Source: JACCXG01 sp963717745 (GTDB lineage: Bacteria > Acidobacteriota > Vicinamibacteria > Vicinamibacterales > 2-12-FULL-66-21). Taken from it: a stretch of DNA of 64,000 nucleotides. The notes below the pieces were generated by a model. That model saw only the letters and a list, made by a program, of their open reading frames with translations. It was not told the origin of the DNA and searched no databases. Each line of letters opens with the position of its first letter. Positions within the stretch are counted from its first letter, which is position 1. The position numbers and the translations under genes were made by a program. Of the stretch, positions 20,344-27,911 are shown in pieces. Where the stretch lies: assembly GCA_963717745.1 (NCBI GenBank), contig CAVQXJ010000018.1:124001-188000 (forward strand), read 5' to 3'.

Positions 20344-21564
20344 ATGCTGCTGGCGCGCCAGCGTCTCGTGATGGGCGGTTTGCTCGTGTTGATGTTGGTT
20401 GGGGCGCGGCCCGCACTCGCCGTGCAGGCGGCCGACGCCCAGGTGCGCCTGTCGGCGGAAGCGGGCAAAGCGCTCGCCGAGCACCGCTATGCGGATGCCG
20501 AGCGCGCCTATGCGGCGCTTCGCGATCTCAGTCCCGGCGTCGCCGAGGTGCACGCGAGTCTGGGCTTCGTGTATTTCCAGCAAGGCAAGTTCGCCCTCGC
20601 GGTTCCCGCGCTGCGGCAGGCCATCAAGCTGAAGCCGGCTTTGCCGAACGTGCCCGCGCTGCTGGCGATGTCGCTTTCCGAGCTGGGACAATTCCAGGAG
20701 GCCCTGCCCGGGCTGGAGCGCGCGTTCAAGCAGCCGACGGACCCGCCGCTGCGGCGCGCGGCCGGCCTCCAGCTTCAGCGCGCCTATACCGGACTCCAGC
20801 GTGACGCGGACGCAGTCGCCGTAGCGCTACAGCTGACGCGTCTCTACCCGGATGATCCGGAGATCCTCTACCACGCCAGCCGACTGCACGCGAACTTCGC
20901 GTTCGTGACGCTGCGCAGCCTCGCCGCCGTGGCGCCAGACTCGCTGTGGGTGCACCTTGCCGCGGGTGAAGCGAATGAGAGCCAGGGTTTGCACGAAGCG
21001 GCGCTGAAGGAGTATCGCGCGGTGATCGCCCTCGACCCGAAGCGACCGGGGATTCATTTCCGGATTGGACGAGTGCTCCTGGCGCGAGCCGAGCGAGCAC
21101 CGGATGCGCCCGTGGAGTCGGAGGCCATTGCGGCGTTCGCCCGGGAGCTCGCCAACGACCCGACCAACGCCAATGCCGCGTACGAGCTGGCAGAGATCCA
21201 CCGGAAGAACGGAGATGGGCGGCAGGCGCGCACCTTGTTCGAAACCGCGCTCGCGCACTATCCCGATTTCGAAGAAGCGCTGGTGGGCCTGGGCCGCACG
21301 CTGATCGCGCTGGAGCAACCGGCGCTGGCGATCGCGCGCTTGAACCGCGCGATCGCGCTGAATCCCAAGAGCGAGGTCGCCTACTACCAGTTGGCGCAAG
21401 CGCACCGCGCGCTCGGTGACACCGCGGCGCAGGAAAAAGCACTGGCGACGTTCGAACAGCTGCGGAGCGCCGCCGAGCGGCCGAACGCCGCGGCCACTCC
21501 GGCCCGTCCTGAGGTCACGAAGCAGAAGCTCGATCCGGGCCTGGCGGGGAAATCGCGTCGGTGA
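20344..21564 (+). CDS. Exported tetratricopeptide-repeat protein
   Basis: About 406 residues from ATG 20344, which is preceded by CGGGGGGCG; the frame stays open upstream through the hairpin repeat and an ATG at 20311 is an alternative. Leader RQRLVMGGLLVLMLVGARPALA is a signal peptide. At least seven TPR-like units follow (YADAERAYAALRDLSPGVAE, LGFVYFQQGKFALAVPALRQ, EALVGLGRTLIALEQPALAI). Ends with KSRR and a GTGA overlap with the CRTAC1 gene, so translation is coupled. TPR plus CRTAC1/UnbV pairs are common in Acidobacteria; the TPR protein is probably an adaptor acting on the same exported target. Confidence 0.85.
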   Translation: MLLARQRLVMGGLLVLMLVGARPALAVQAADAQVRLSAEAGKALAEHRYADAERAYAALRDLSPGVAEVHASLGFVYFQQGKFALAVPALRQAIKLKPALPNVPALLAMSLSELGQFQEALPGLERAFKQPTDPPLRRAAGLQLQRAYTGLQRDADAVAVALQLTRLYPDDPEILYHASRLHANFAFVTLRSLAAVAPDSLWVHLAAGEANESQGLHEAALKEYRAVIALDPKRPGIHFRIGRVLLARAERAPDAPVESEAIAAFARELANDPTNANAAYELAEIHRKNGDGRQARTLFETALAHYPDFEEALVGLGRTLIALEQPALAIARLNRAIALNPKSEVAYYQLAQAHRALGDTAAQEKALATFEQLRSAAERPNAAATPARPEVTKQKLDPGLAGKSRR

Positions 21565-23276
21565 AGGCGCCCGCGCTGTGGCCGGCGCTGCTCCCGGCCG
21601 GGTTCGCGTGCGTGCTTTCTGCAGCGCCGTTTCGGGTCATCCAGCCCGATCCCGAGCCCGTTTCCTTCACCGACGTCACCGCGGCGAGCGGGATCACGTT
21701 CAAGCATGCGTTCGCTCCGGAGAAGCGCTACATCCTCGAGTCCATGAGCGGGGGTGTCGGCATCATCGACTTCGATCGCGACGGCCGGCCGGACCTCTAT
21801 TTCGTCAACGCGCCAACCGTGGCAACGGCGGCGAAACCTCGCAGCGCCCGCAGCGAGCTCTGGAAGAACAATGGAGACGGCACCTATACCGACGTGACAG
21901 AGAAGGCCGGCGTGGGTGACCCGGGCTGGGGCATGGGCGTCGCCGCGGGTGACTACGACAACGACGGCTGGGACGATCTGTACGTCACGTGCTTCGGCCC
22001 CGACAAGCTGTATCGCAACAACCACGACGGCACGTTCAGCGACCTGACGGAGAAGGCGGGCGTCAGCGATCCCCGATGGTCGACGGGAGCCGCATTCGCC
22101 GATTACGACAACGATGGCCGGCTCGATCTCTTCGTGGCCAACTACGTCGACCTGCGGCTGGACGCGCTGCCGGCGTTCGGCGAGGGGAAGACCTGCCAGT
22201 TTCAGGGGCTGCCGGTGCAGTGCGGCCCCCGGGGCCTGCCCGGGTCCGGCGACTCGCTGTTCCACAACAATGGTGACGGCACGTTCACCGATGTGGCGCG
22301 CGCGGCCGGCGTCGCCGATCCGTCCGGCCGGTTCGGCATGGGCGTCGTCTGGTGCGATTTCAACGACGATGGCTACACCGACCTCTACGTGGCCAACGAC
22401 ACCGGCCCGAATTATCTGTATCGCAACAACCGCAACGGCACGTTCACCGACGTAGGGCTGGCGTCGGGTACCGCGCTCAGCGAGAACGGCGAGGCCCGGG
22501 CGTCGATGGGAGTCACCGTCGGCGACGTCGCCCGCCGCGGCCGATGGAGCATCTTCGTCACCAACTTCTCCGACGAGTACAACGCGTTCTACCAGCAGAC
22601 CAAGGACCTCCAGTTCACGGACGCGTCGTATGCCACGCAGACGGCGAAACCGGGCCTGCCCTATGTCGGGTGGGGCACCGGCTTCTTCGACTACGACAAC
22701 GACGGCTGGCTCGATCTGCTGGTGGCCAACGGCCACGTCTATCCTCAAGTCGACCGCGCCGGATCGCAGACGACCTACCGGCAGCGGAAGCTGCTGTATC
22801 GCAATCGCCGTGATGGCACGTTCTCGGAGAGTGGTCAGAACAGCGGATCGGCCCTGAGCGCCCCCGGAGCCAATCGAGGCGCCGCGTTCGGTGACCTCGA
22901 CAACGACGGCGACCTCGACGTTGTCATCAGCGATCTGGATGGCGCACCAACGCTGCTGCGGAACGACGGCGGGAATCGCCACAACTTTCTGGTGATCGAC
23001 CTGGTCGGTACGAAGTCGAACCGCCGCGCGCTCGGCGCGCGTGTGACGGTTACTTCGGGCGATCTTGTCCAGACCGACGAGCGACGGAGCGGCGGCAGCT
23101 ACCTGTCACAGAACGACGCGCGACTGCATTTCGGCCTGGAGAAACGCACCAGCGTCGCCGCGGTCCGGGTGCGCTGGCCAGGCGGCGTGACCCAGGAGCT
23201 CACCAATGTCCCGGCGAACGCTTTCATCACGATCACCGAAGGCGAGCCGGCGTGGCGGGTGGTGCTGCAGAAATGA
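21561..23276 (+). CDS. CRTAC1 family FG-GAP/VCBS protein with C-terminal ASPIC/UnbV domain
   Basis: 571 residues. GTG start overlaps the preceding TGA. N-terminal signal (ALWPALLPAGFACVLSAAP), then SFTDVTAASGITFKHAF, the typical start of CRTAC1 proteins. Calcium-binding FG-GAP loops recur: DFDRDGRPDLYFVN, DYDNDGWDDLYVTC, DYDNDGRLDLFVAN, DFNDDGYTDLYVAN, DYDNDGWLDLLVAN, DLDNDGDLDVVISD. The last 90 residues are the ASPIC/UnbV domain (LGARVTVTSGDLVQTDERRS, SYLSQNDARLHFGL). Secreted, probably a cell-surface or extracellular beta-propeller; enzymatic role unproven for the family. Intact. Confidence 0.9.
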   Translation: MKAPALWPALLPAGFACVLSAAPFRVIQPDPEPVSFTDVTAASGITFKHAFAPEKRYILESMSGGVGIIDFDRDGRPDLYFVNAPTVATAAKPRSARSELWKNNGDGTYTDVTEKAGVGDPGWGMGVAAGDYDNDGWDDLYVTCFGPDKLYRNNHDGTFSDLTEKAGVSDPRWSTGAAFADYDNDGRLDLFVANYVDLRLDALPAFGEGKTCQFQGLPVQCGPRGLPGSGDSLFHNNGDGTFTDVARAAGVADPSGRFGMGVVWCDFNDDGYTDLYVANDTGPNYLYRNNRNGTFTDVGLASGTALSENGEARASMGVTVGDVARRGRWSIFVTNFSDEYNAFYQQTKDLQFTDASYATQTAKPGLPYVGWGTGFFDYDNDGWLDLLVANGHVYPQVDRAGSQTTYRQRKLLYRNRRDGTFSESGQNSGSALSAPGANRGAAFGDLDNDGDLDVVISDLDGAPTLLRNDGGNRHNFLVIDLVGTKSNRRALGARVTVTSGDLVQTDERRSGGSYLSQNDARLHFGLEKRTSVAAVRVRWPGGVTQELTNVPANAFITITEGEPAWRVVLQK

Positions 23277-23279
23277 CGG

Positions 23280-23695
23280 CCCTGGCTGCTTCGAGGGGAC
23301 TAGGGCGACGACGAACGCGCGCCGCCGGCTGGTGCTCAAGAACCCCGCACAAGGCGCGTTCTACGGGACGATGGGACAGCTGGACGACACCGGCCGGGCG
23401 AGTATCAGGGCATGCGGCTGTCTGAATGCCGTCCTGGGCGATTGGCAGGTGGCTCCACTGGTGCGGTGGCAGAGCGGCAGCCCGTTTTCGGTGACGGCTG
23501 CAGAACGATCTGGCCGTGAGCCGGACGTTCAAGGTGGCGGCGCGGTCGCTGCACTTCCGCTGGGAGGTGTTCAACGTGCTGAACCACGCGAGCTTCAACA
23601 ATCCGACCTCCGCGTTGAACACCACCAACTTCGGCCGCATTCTCTCGGCGGCCGACCCGAGAATCATGCCGTTCGCCTTCAAGTTCGACTTCTGA
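23280..23695 (+). pseudogene. Remnant of a TonB-dependent receptor C-terminus (internally deleted)
   Basis: No complete reading frame, but three separated pieces of an Oar-type barrel can be read in different frames: a strand segment with GTMGQLDDTG (about 23370), DWQVAPLVRWQSGSPFSVT (about 23440-23500) and the terminal module LAVSRTFKVAARSLHFRWEV, FNVLNHASFNNPTSALNTTN, FGRILSAADPRIM, FAFKFDF ending at TGA 23695. In intact homologues (compare the receptor ending at 20081) some 60-100 residues separate these segments; here they are adjacent. The plug and N-terminal domains are absent. Lies directly after the CRTAC1 gene on the same strand. Confidence 0.75.
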
Positions 23696-23771
23696 TTTGC
23701 CGGATCCCGGAGGCAGGGAGACAGCCCGCCTGGGTGGACGCGGCGGTTCGTCTGGATTACTGTCCTCACCC

Positions 23772-24740
23772 ATGACTGTTGAGACACGGATCCTCGCCGC
23801 CGTCGTCTTCGCCGGCGCGCTCACCTCCGGCCTCGTGCTCGCGCAAGGCGCCGCCACGCCGTCTCCGCAGGGCCAGCCGCCGGCCGCGCCAATGCCGCCC
23901 GCCGGCCGCGGCGGGGATCCCGGACAGCGCGGCGCCGCGCCGGGAGGAGGGCGCCAGGGCGGCGGCGGACGGGCCGGCGGCTATACCCAATACACCCGGC
24001 CGCTCGCGTCCGAGGACGTGATCATCCGGGGCAAGGCGCTCTATGCCACCAACTGCGCCAGTTGCCACGCCATCGATCTTCGCGGCACCGTCGACGGCAA
24101 GAATCCGAACCTGCTCCGCTCGGGCGTGGCGCTGCGCGATCAGAAAGGCGAACTGATCGGCGCCCGCGTCGCCAGGCACACGCCGCCGCTCACCCTCAAC
24201 GAGGCGGACACCGTCGCGATCGCCGAATACATTCACAGCGTGCACGCGACCATGGGCGGGCAGGGGAGTCCCCCGGGACGCAATCCCACCAACGTCACGC
24301 TGAACGTGCTGGTGGGTGACGCGAAGAACGGGGAAGCGACCTTCAAAGCCGTCTGCGGCGCGTGTCACTCCGTCACCGGCAACCTCAAGGGGATCGCCTC
24401 GAAGTTTACGGATCCCAGAGCCCTTCAGAACGCGTGGGTGAGCGGCTCGACCAGCACGTTCGGCGGTGGCCGCGGCGGTGGAGTCAATGTGCCGGCGGTC
24501 GTCACCATGGCCGACGGGTCCAAGCTGGAAGGGACCCTGGTGCGTGAGGACGATTTTCTCGTCGTGCTGGTCCTGCCCGATGGCACCCGCCGCAGCATGC
24601 CGCGGACCAACGGCGTGCCGCGGGTCGAGATCAAGGATCCGAAGGCCGGACATGTCGATGCGATCGTCAAGCTGGCCCACGAGGACATGCAGAACCACAT
24701 GCTGCATGACATCACCGCGTATCTGTGGACGATCAAGTAG
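23772..24740 (+). CDS. Exported diheme cytochrome c
   Basis: 322 residues. Signal peptide TRILAAVVFAGALTSGLVLAQ, a long Pro/Gly/Ala-rich linker (residues 28-72), then two cytochrome c domains: haem motif one NCASCHA (about residue 97) with axial-ligand region near EYIHSVHATMGG, haem motif two VCGACHS (about residue 196) with a C-terminal MQNHMLHDITAYLW. Between the second haem and the end is a segment (ADGSKLEGTLVREDDFLVV) that resembles a small beta barrel often found in acidobacterial quinoprotein cytochromes. It precedes the quinoprotein at 24874 on the same strand and probably accepts its electrons. Confidence 0.85.
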   Translation: MTVETRILAAVVFAGALTSGLVLAQGAATPSPQGQPPAAPMPPAGRGGDPGQRGAAPGGGRQGGGGRAGGYTQYTRPLASEDVIIRGKALYATNCASCHAIDLRGTVDGKNPNLLRSGVALRDQKGELIGARVARHTPPLTLNEADTVAIAEYIHSVHATMGGQGSPPGRNPTNVTLNVLVGDAKNGEATFKAVCGACHSVTGNLKGIASKFTDPRALQNAWVSGSTSTFGGGRGGGVNVPAVVTMADGSKLEGTLVREDDFLVVLVLPDGTRRSMPRTNGVPRVEIKDPKAGHVDAIVKLAHEDMQNHMLHDITAYLWTIK

Positions 24741-24841
24741 TTCCCAGTTTCCAGTTCGCAGGTGCCAGTCTTCCAGTTCCAATTCGTTCTGAATGTCGCG
24801 CCTTCGCTAGCTCCAACTGGTAACTGGTAACTGGCAACTGC
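24741..24841. repeat. Inverted array of CCAGTT / AACTGG units
   Basis: The left part (24741-24780) carries several CCAGTT-like hexamers with short spacers and the right part (24814-24840) carries AACTGGTAACTGGTAACTGG, so the two halves can fold into a register-shifting hairpin with a loop of about 30 bases. It occupies most of the gap between the cytochrome and the quinoprotein, which could attenuate or stabilise the joint transcript. Confidence 0.7.
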
Positions 24842-24873
24842 GCACAGACGACCTCGATACGTCACGGGAAGAG

Positions 24874-26685
24874 ATGACCATGAAAAAATTCCTCGCGATC
24901 GCGACGCTCCTCGTCGGTCCGGTGCTGCTGCTGGCGCAGCAGAACCCCAACTACGTCCCGAGCGGGCCGACGCCCCTCGGTCCCGGCGACCCCGATTGGC
25001 GCGGCGAGACGATCCAGAGCGGCACACTGCCGCCCGAGACCGGCGGCCTGGATCAGGCGCGGATCATGAAGCCGCTCTCGGACGAGTGGACGAGCTACTC
25101 CGGCGATCTCACGGGCAAGCGATACAGCGCGCTGAAGCACGTGAACAAGGACACCGTCAAGAATCTGAGTCTGAAGTGGATCACGCCCCTCAACCAGGGC
25201 TGCGGTCCGACTGGCCGTGGAATCCCCGGCGCCGCCGGTGGTCCCGGTGGCGGACCCGGTGGCGGCGGAGGGCGCGGCGGCCCGGTGGCCGCGAGCTATC
25301 CCATCGTGGTCGGCGGCCTGGGCAACGGCGATGCGAACACCTGCGGGACCGCCCGGATTGGCGGCGGGATCCTGATGGTCGACGGCAGGCTCTACGCCGC
25401 GTCGCCCAACAACGTCTTCGCGCTGGACGCGCGCGACGGCGCGGTGCTCTGGCACAACTACTGGAAATCGCGCGGCGGCACCACCACCGGGACCCGCGGC
25501 CCCGGGATGTTGGGCAACCTCATCTACTTCACGCAGCACGACGACTGGGTGCTGGCGATCGACGCGAGGAACGGCAAGGAAGTGTGGCGGCACGAGGTTG
25601 CGCCGTTCGATCAGCAGTACTTCTCGTCGATCGCGCCGATGCCGATCAACGGGCACCTGCTGGTCGGCACCGGCAACGACCTGGACGCGCCGGCGTTCCT
25701 GAAGTCGCTCGATCCGCGAACCGGCGCCGTGAGATGGATTCTGTACTCGACGCCCCAGAAGGAAGGGGACCCAGGCCTCGAGACATGGGCCAGCCTCGAC
25801 GCGGCCAGACATGGCAACGGCGCGACCTGGATTCCCGGCGTCTACGACCCGGAAACCAACCTCTACATGTACGGCACCGGCAATCCCACTCCCTCGTACA
25901 CGCAGGGCCGCGGGGAAGGGGACAATCTGTTCACGTCATCGCTGCTGGCGATCGACCCCACCACGGGGAAGATGAAGTGGTACTACCAGACCTCGCCGCA
26001 CGACACCCACGACTGGGACTCCACGCAGACGCCGGCGATCGCCGACGCCCCGTTCAACGGCCGCACCCGCAAGCTGCTGATGACGGCGACGCGCAACGGG
26101 TATTTCTTCGTGCTCGATCGCACCACCGGCGCGCATCTGGTCACGAGCAAGCTGGGACTGACCAACGTCTGGGCGCAGGGGCTCGACGAAAAAGGCCAGC
26201 CCAAGCGCAACCCGCACAAGGATGCGCAGGTCGCCGGCACGCTCGTGAACGGCAGCGTGCTGAACTATCCGCCCCCGACGTTCTCGCCCGACACCGGGCT
26301 GTTCTACGTCAACGAGAACAACGGGCTGTCGGTCAGCTACTTGATGGAGCCCGACCCGCGCGGATCGATGGGTCTCGGCGGGATTACCGGCGGCGGCGGC
26401 GTCTCGCTCGGCACGAACATCGTGGCGGTGGACTACAGGACCGGCAAGATCGCCTGGCGCAAGAAGGTCACCGGCGGCAGCCCCGGACTCCTGACGACGG
26501 CCGGCGGCGTGCTGTTCGTGAGCAACGGACAGAACGTGGAGGCATGGGACGCCGCCACCGGCAAGGGCCTGTGGTACTCCCAGATTGGAGGTCTCCAGAG
26601 CCCGCCCGAGACGTTCATGCTCGACGGCAAGCAGCACATGCTGTTCTCGTCGAACGGCTCGTTGTATATGTTCGTGCTGAACTAG
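24874..26685 (+). CDS. PQQ-dependent dehydrogenase-like quinoprotein (acido-empty-quinoprotein type)
   Basis: 603 residues, eight-bladed PQQ propeller. Start MTMKKFLAIATLLVGPVLLL (signal peptide); GGGAAGAG stands just upstream of ATG 24874. Typical docking strands recur (VFALDARDGAVLWHNYW, VLAIDARNGKEVWRHEV, GTNIVAVDYRTGKIAWRK) and PHDTHDWDSTQTPAI matches the alcohol-dehydrogenase signature with its active-site Asp. A Gly-rich insert lies near residues 115-135. No haem domain is fused, so the diheme cytochrome upstream is the likely acceptor. Acidobacteria carry many such quinoproteins, some in genomes that reportedly lack PQQ synthesis; no pqq genes are in this window. Substrate unknown. Confidence 0.85.
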   Translation: MTMKKFLAIATLLVGPVLLLAQQNPNYVPSGPTPLGPGDPDWRGETIQSGTLPPETGGLDQARIMKPLSDEWTSYSGDLTGKRYSALKHVNKDTVKNLSLKWITPLNQGCGPTGRGIPGAAGGPGGGPGGGGGRGGPVAASYPIVVGGLGNGDANTCGTARIGGGILMVDGRLYAASPNNVFALDARDGAVLWHNYWKSRGGTTTGTRGPGMLGNLIYFTQHDDWVLAIDARNGKEVWRHEVAPFDQQYFSSIAPMPINGHLLVGTGNDLDAPAFLKSLDPRTGAVRWILYSTPQKEGDPGLETWASLDAARHGNGATWIPGVYDPETNLYMYGTGNPTPSYTQGRGEGDNLFTSSLLAIDPTTGKMKWYYQTSPHDTHDWDSTQTPAIADAPFNGRTRKLLMTATRNGYFFVLDRTTGAHLVTSKLGLTNVWAQGLDEKGQPKRNPHKDAQVAGTLVNGSVLNYPPPTFSPDTGLFYVNENNGLSVSYLMEPDPRGSMGLGGITGGGGVSLGTNIVAVDYRTGKIAWRKKVTGGSPGLLTTAGGVLFVSNGQNVEAWDAATGKGLWYSQIGGLQSPPETFMLDGKQHMLFSSNGSLYMFVLN

Positions 26686-26699
26686 TCCAGGGGACTGGC

Positions 26700-26918
26700 T
26701 CACGCCGTTTCGATGACGTGCGGCTTCAGAATCGTCTGGACTTTCTGAATCGAACCGGCCCCGGCGGGGATGACGGTCGGTTCATGTTCGGACAACCACC
26801 CGTAGAAAGTCAGCAGATGCTCTGAGGTTCGCTGCCACCTCGGGCGCTGCTGCCACAGCTCGACGATGCGGCGGGCCTGCTCGTCAGCCTTGATGAGGCG
26901 ACGGTCGCCATGTCCCAT
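26700..26918 (-). CDS. Small hypothetical protein, 72 residues
   Basis: Not recognised. From ATG 26918: MGHGDRRLIKADEQARRIVE, then LWQQRPRWQRTSEHLLTFYG, then WLSEHEPTVIPAG and KVQTILKPHVIETA. The balanced composition with aromatic residues and an acidic/basic helix pattern differs from GC-shadow ORFs, and no gene occupies the opposite strand. The frame is open upstream to 27053 with an Arg/Cys-rich sequence, so the start is uncertain. It could be a small DNA- or protein-binding helical protein; nothing nearby indicates its role. Confidence 0.5.
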   Translation of the reverse strand: MGHGDRRLIKADEQARRIVELWQQRPRWQRTSEHLLTFYGWLSEHEPTVIPAGAGSIQKVQTILKPHVIETA

Positions 26919-27096
26919 AAATACCTTCCGGAGGCAGCGGCGAATCTCGCAGGTCAACCTCAGCCGGCCGCCTCCGCGTCGCTGGACCTGTGACAACAGC
27001 TTCCCGCGTTCACCTGACAGCCGTCTGTTCATAACCGAACAACCCGAAGGCACGCCGCGGGTCCCCGCCCTCGAGCCAGCCGGGGCCGGGGGCGGG

Positions 27097-27659
27097 TCAG
27101 TGGCCGAACGTCAGATGTGTGGACGCCGTGATGTTCCCCTTCAGGACCGTTTCGATCTGCCGCAGCGCGCTCTCGTTGTCGCGGGCGGTGTTCGACACGA
27201 TGCAGTCGGCGGGCGCGAAGATCTTCAACCCGCGCATGTAGGCGTCGTTGGCGGTGAACAGCACGCAGATGTTGCCGGCGATCCCGGTCACGATCACGCG
27301 CCGGATCCGCAGATCGCTCAACAAGGTGTCGAGGGCGTGGTGTCGTAGAAGCCGGAATGTTTCGGCTTCAACACGAAGTAGTCGCGCGCGGTCGGGCGCA
27401 GGCGCTGCGACACCCGGCGTCCCGGAGACGTGCGGGCCGTGCAGTGCGCGACGGTGCGGCGAAAATCCGAACGCCACTGGCCGAAGTTGTCGTTGATGTA
27501 GACCACTGGCACCCCGGCCCTGGCCGCGCGGCGTTTGAGGACGGCCAGCCTCGACGCCATCGGCTCGGCCTCGGCAATCAGCGCCTGAGATCCCGGGAAC
27601 GACAGGTCGTTGATGACATCGATCAGCAGCAGGGCCGTTCCCGACACGGGGACGGTCAA
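27097..27659 (-). CDS. Isochorismatase-family cysteine hydrolase (one frameshift; start inside a tandem repeat)
   Basis: About 188 residues when two frames are joined near 27330. The catalytic triad of the family is present: Asp in LLLIDVINDLSF, Lys in VLKPKHSGFYDT, Cys in GIAGNICVLFTANDAYMRGL; the cis-peptide loop VIVTGIAGN is also typical. The best available start is TTG at 27659 (LTVPVSGTALLLID), which lies within the first unit of the 103-base tandem repeat; GTG at 27647 is an alternative. The repeat may therefore have replaced the native leader and promoter. The fold catalyses hydrolysis of isochorismate, nicotinamide or related amides; substrate not predictable here. Confidence 0.75.
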
Positions 27660-27840
27660 TCGACGCTGACCGCGCTTGCGTGTCGCGATGGGCTGAGCAG
27701 TGGAGGTGGTGGACCATGGGAGGGCGGTGGATAAGGAGAAGAGACGACACGGGGACGGTCAAGCGACGCTGACCGCGCTTGCGTGTCGCGGTGGGCTGAG
27801 CAGCGGAGGTGGTGGACATGGGAGGGGATGGATGAGGAGC
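27643..27840. repeat. Tandem duplication of a 103-base unit
   Basis: Unit one starts at 27643 and unit two at 27746, both with GACACGGGGACGGTCAA/T, then CGACGCTGACCGCGCTTGCG, TGTCGC, GGGCTGAGCAG and GGAGGTGGTGGA. The first 70 bases differ at about three positions, the rest carries small indels. The unit begins at the 5' end of the isochorismatase gene and fills the gap toward the divergent kinase gene. GACACGGGGACGGTC resembles REP-type sequences mobilised by RAYT transposases in other bacteria (recollection, not tested); no transposase is present here. Confidence 0.85.
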
Positions 27841-27911
27841 ATCGTATCAGCGGCGGACGGCGGCCGTGTAGGTACGAATCTGACTATCCCTAACATGCCG
27901 GCTTGTTTACG

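Noticed and set aside
21384..22982. Minus-strand ORF of 532 codons rich in VVVV and His/Asp repeats
   Set aside because: It is the reverse of the repeated DxDNDG calcium loops of the CRTAC1 gene, giving false repetitiveness.
27643..27840. Insertion sequence
   Set aside because: No transposase reading frame or terminal inverted repeats with target duplication; only two tandem copies of a short unit.
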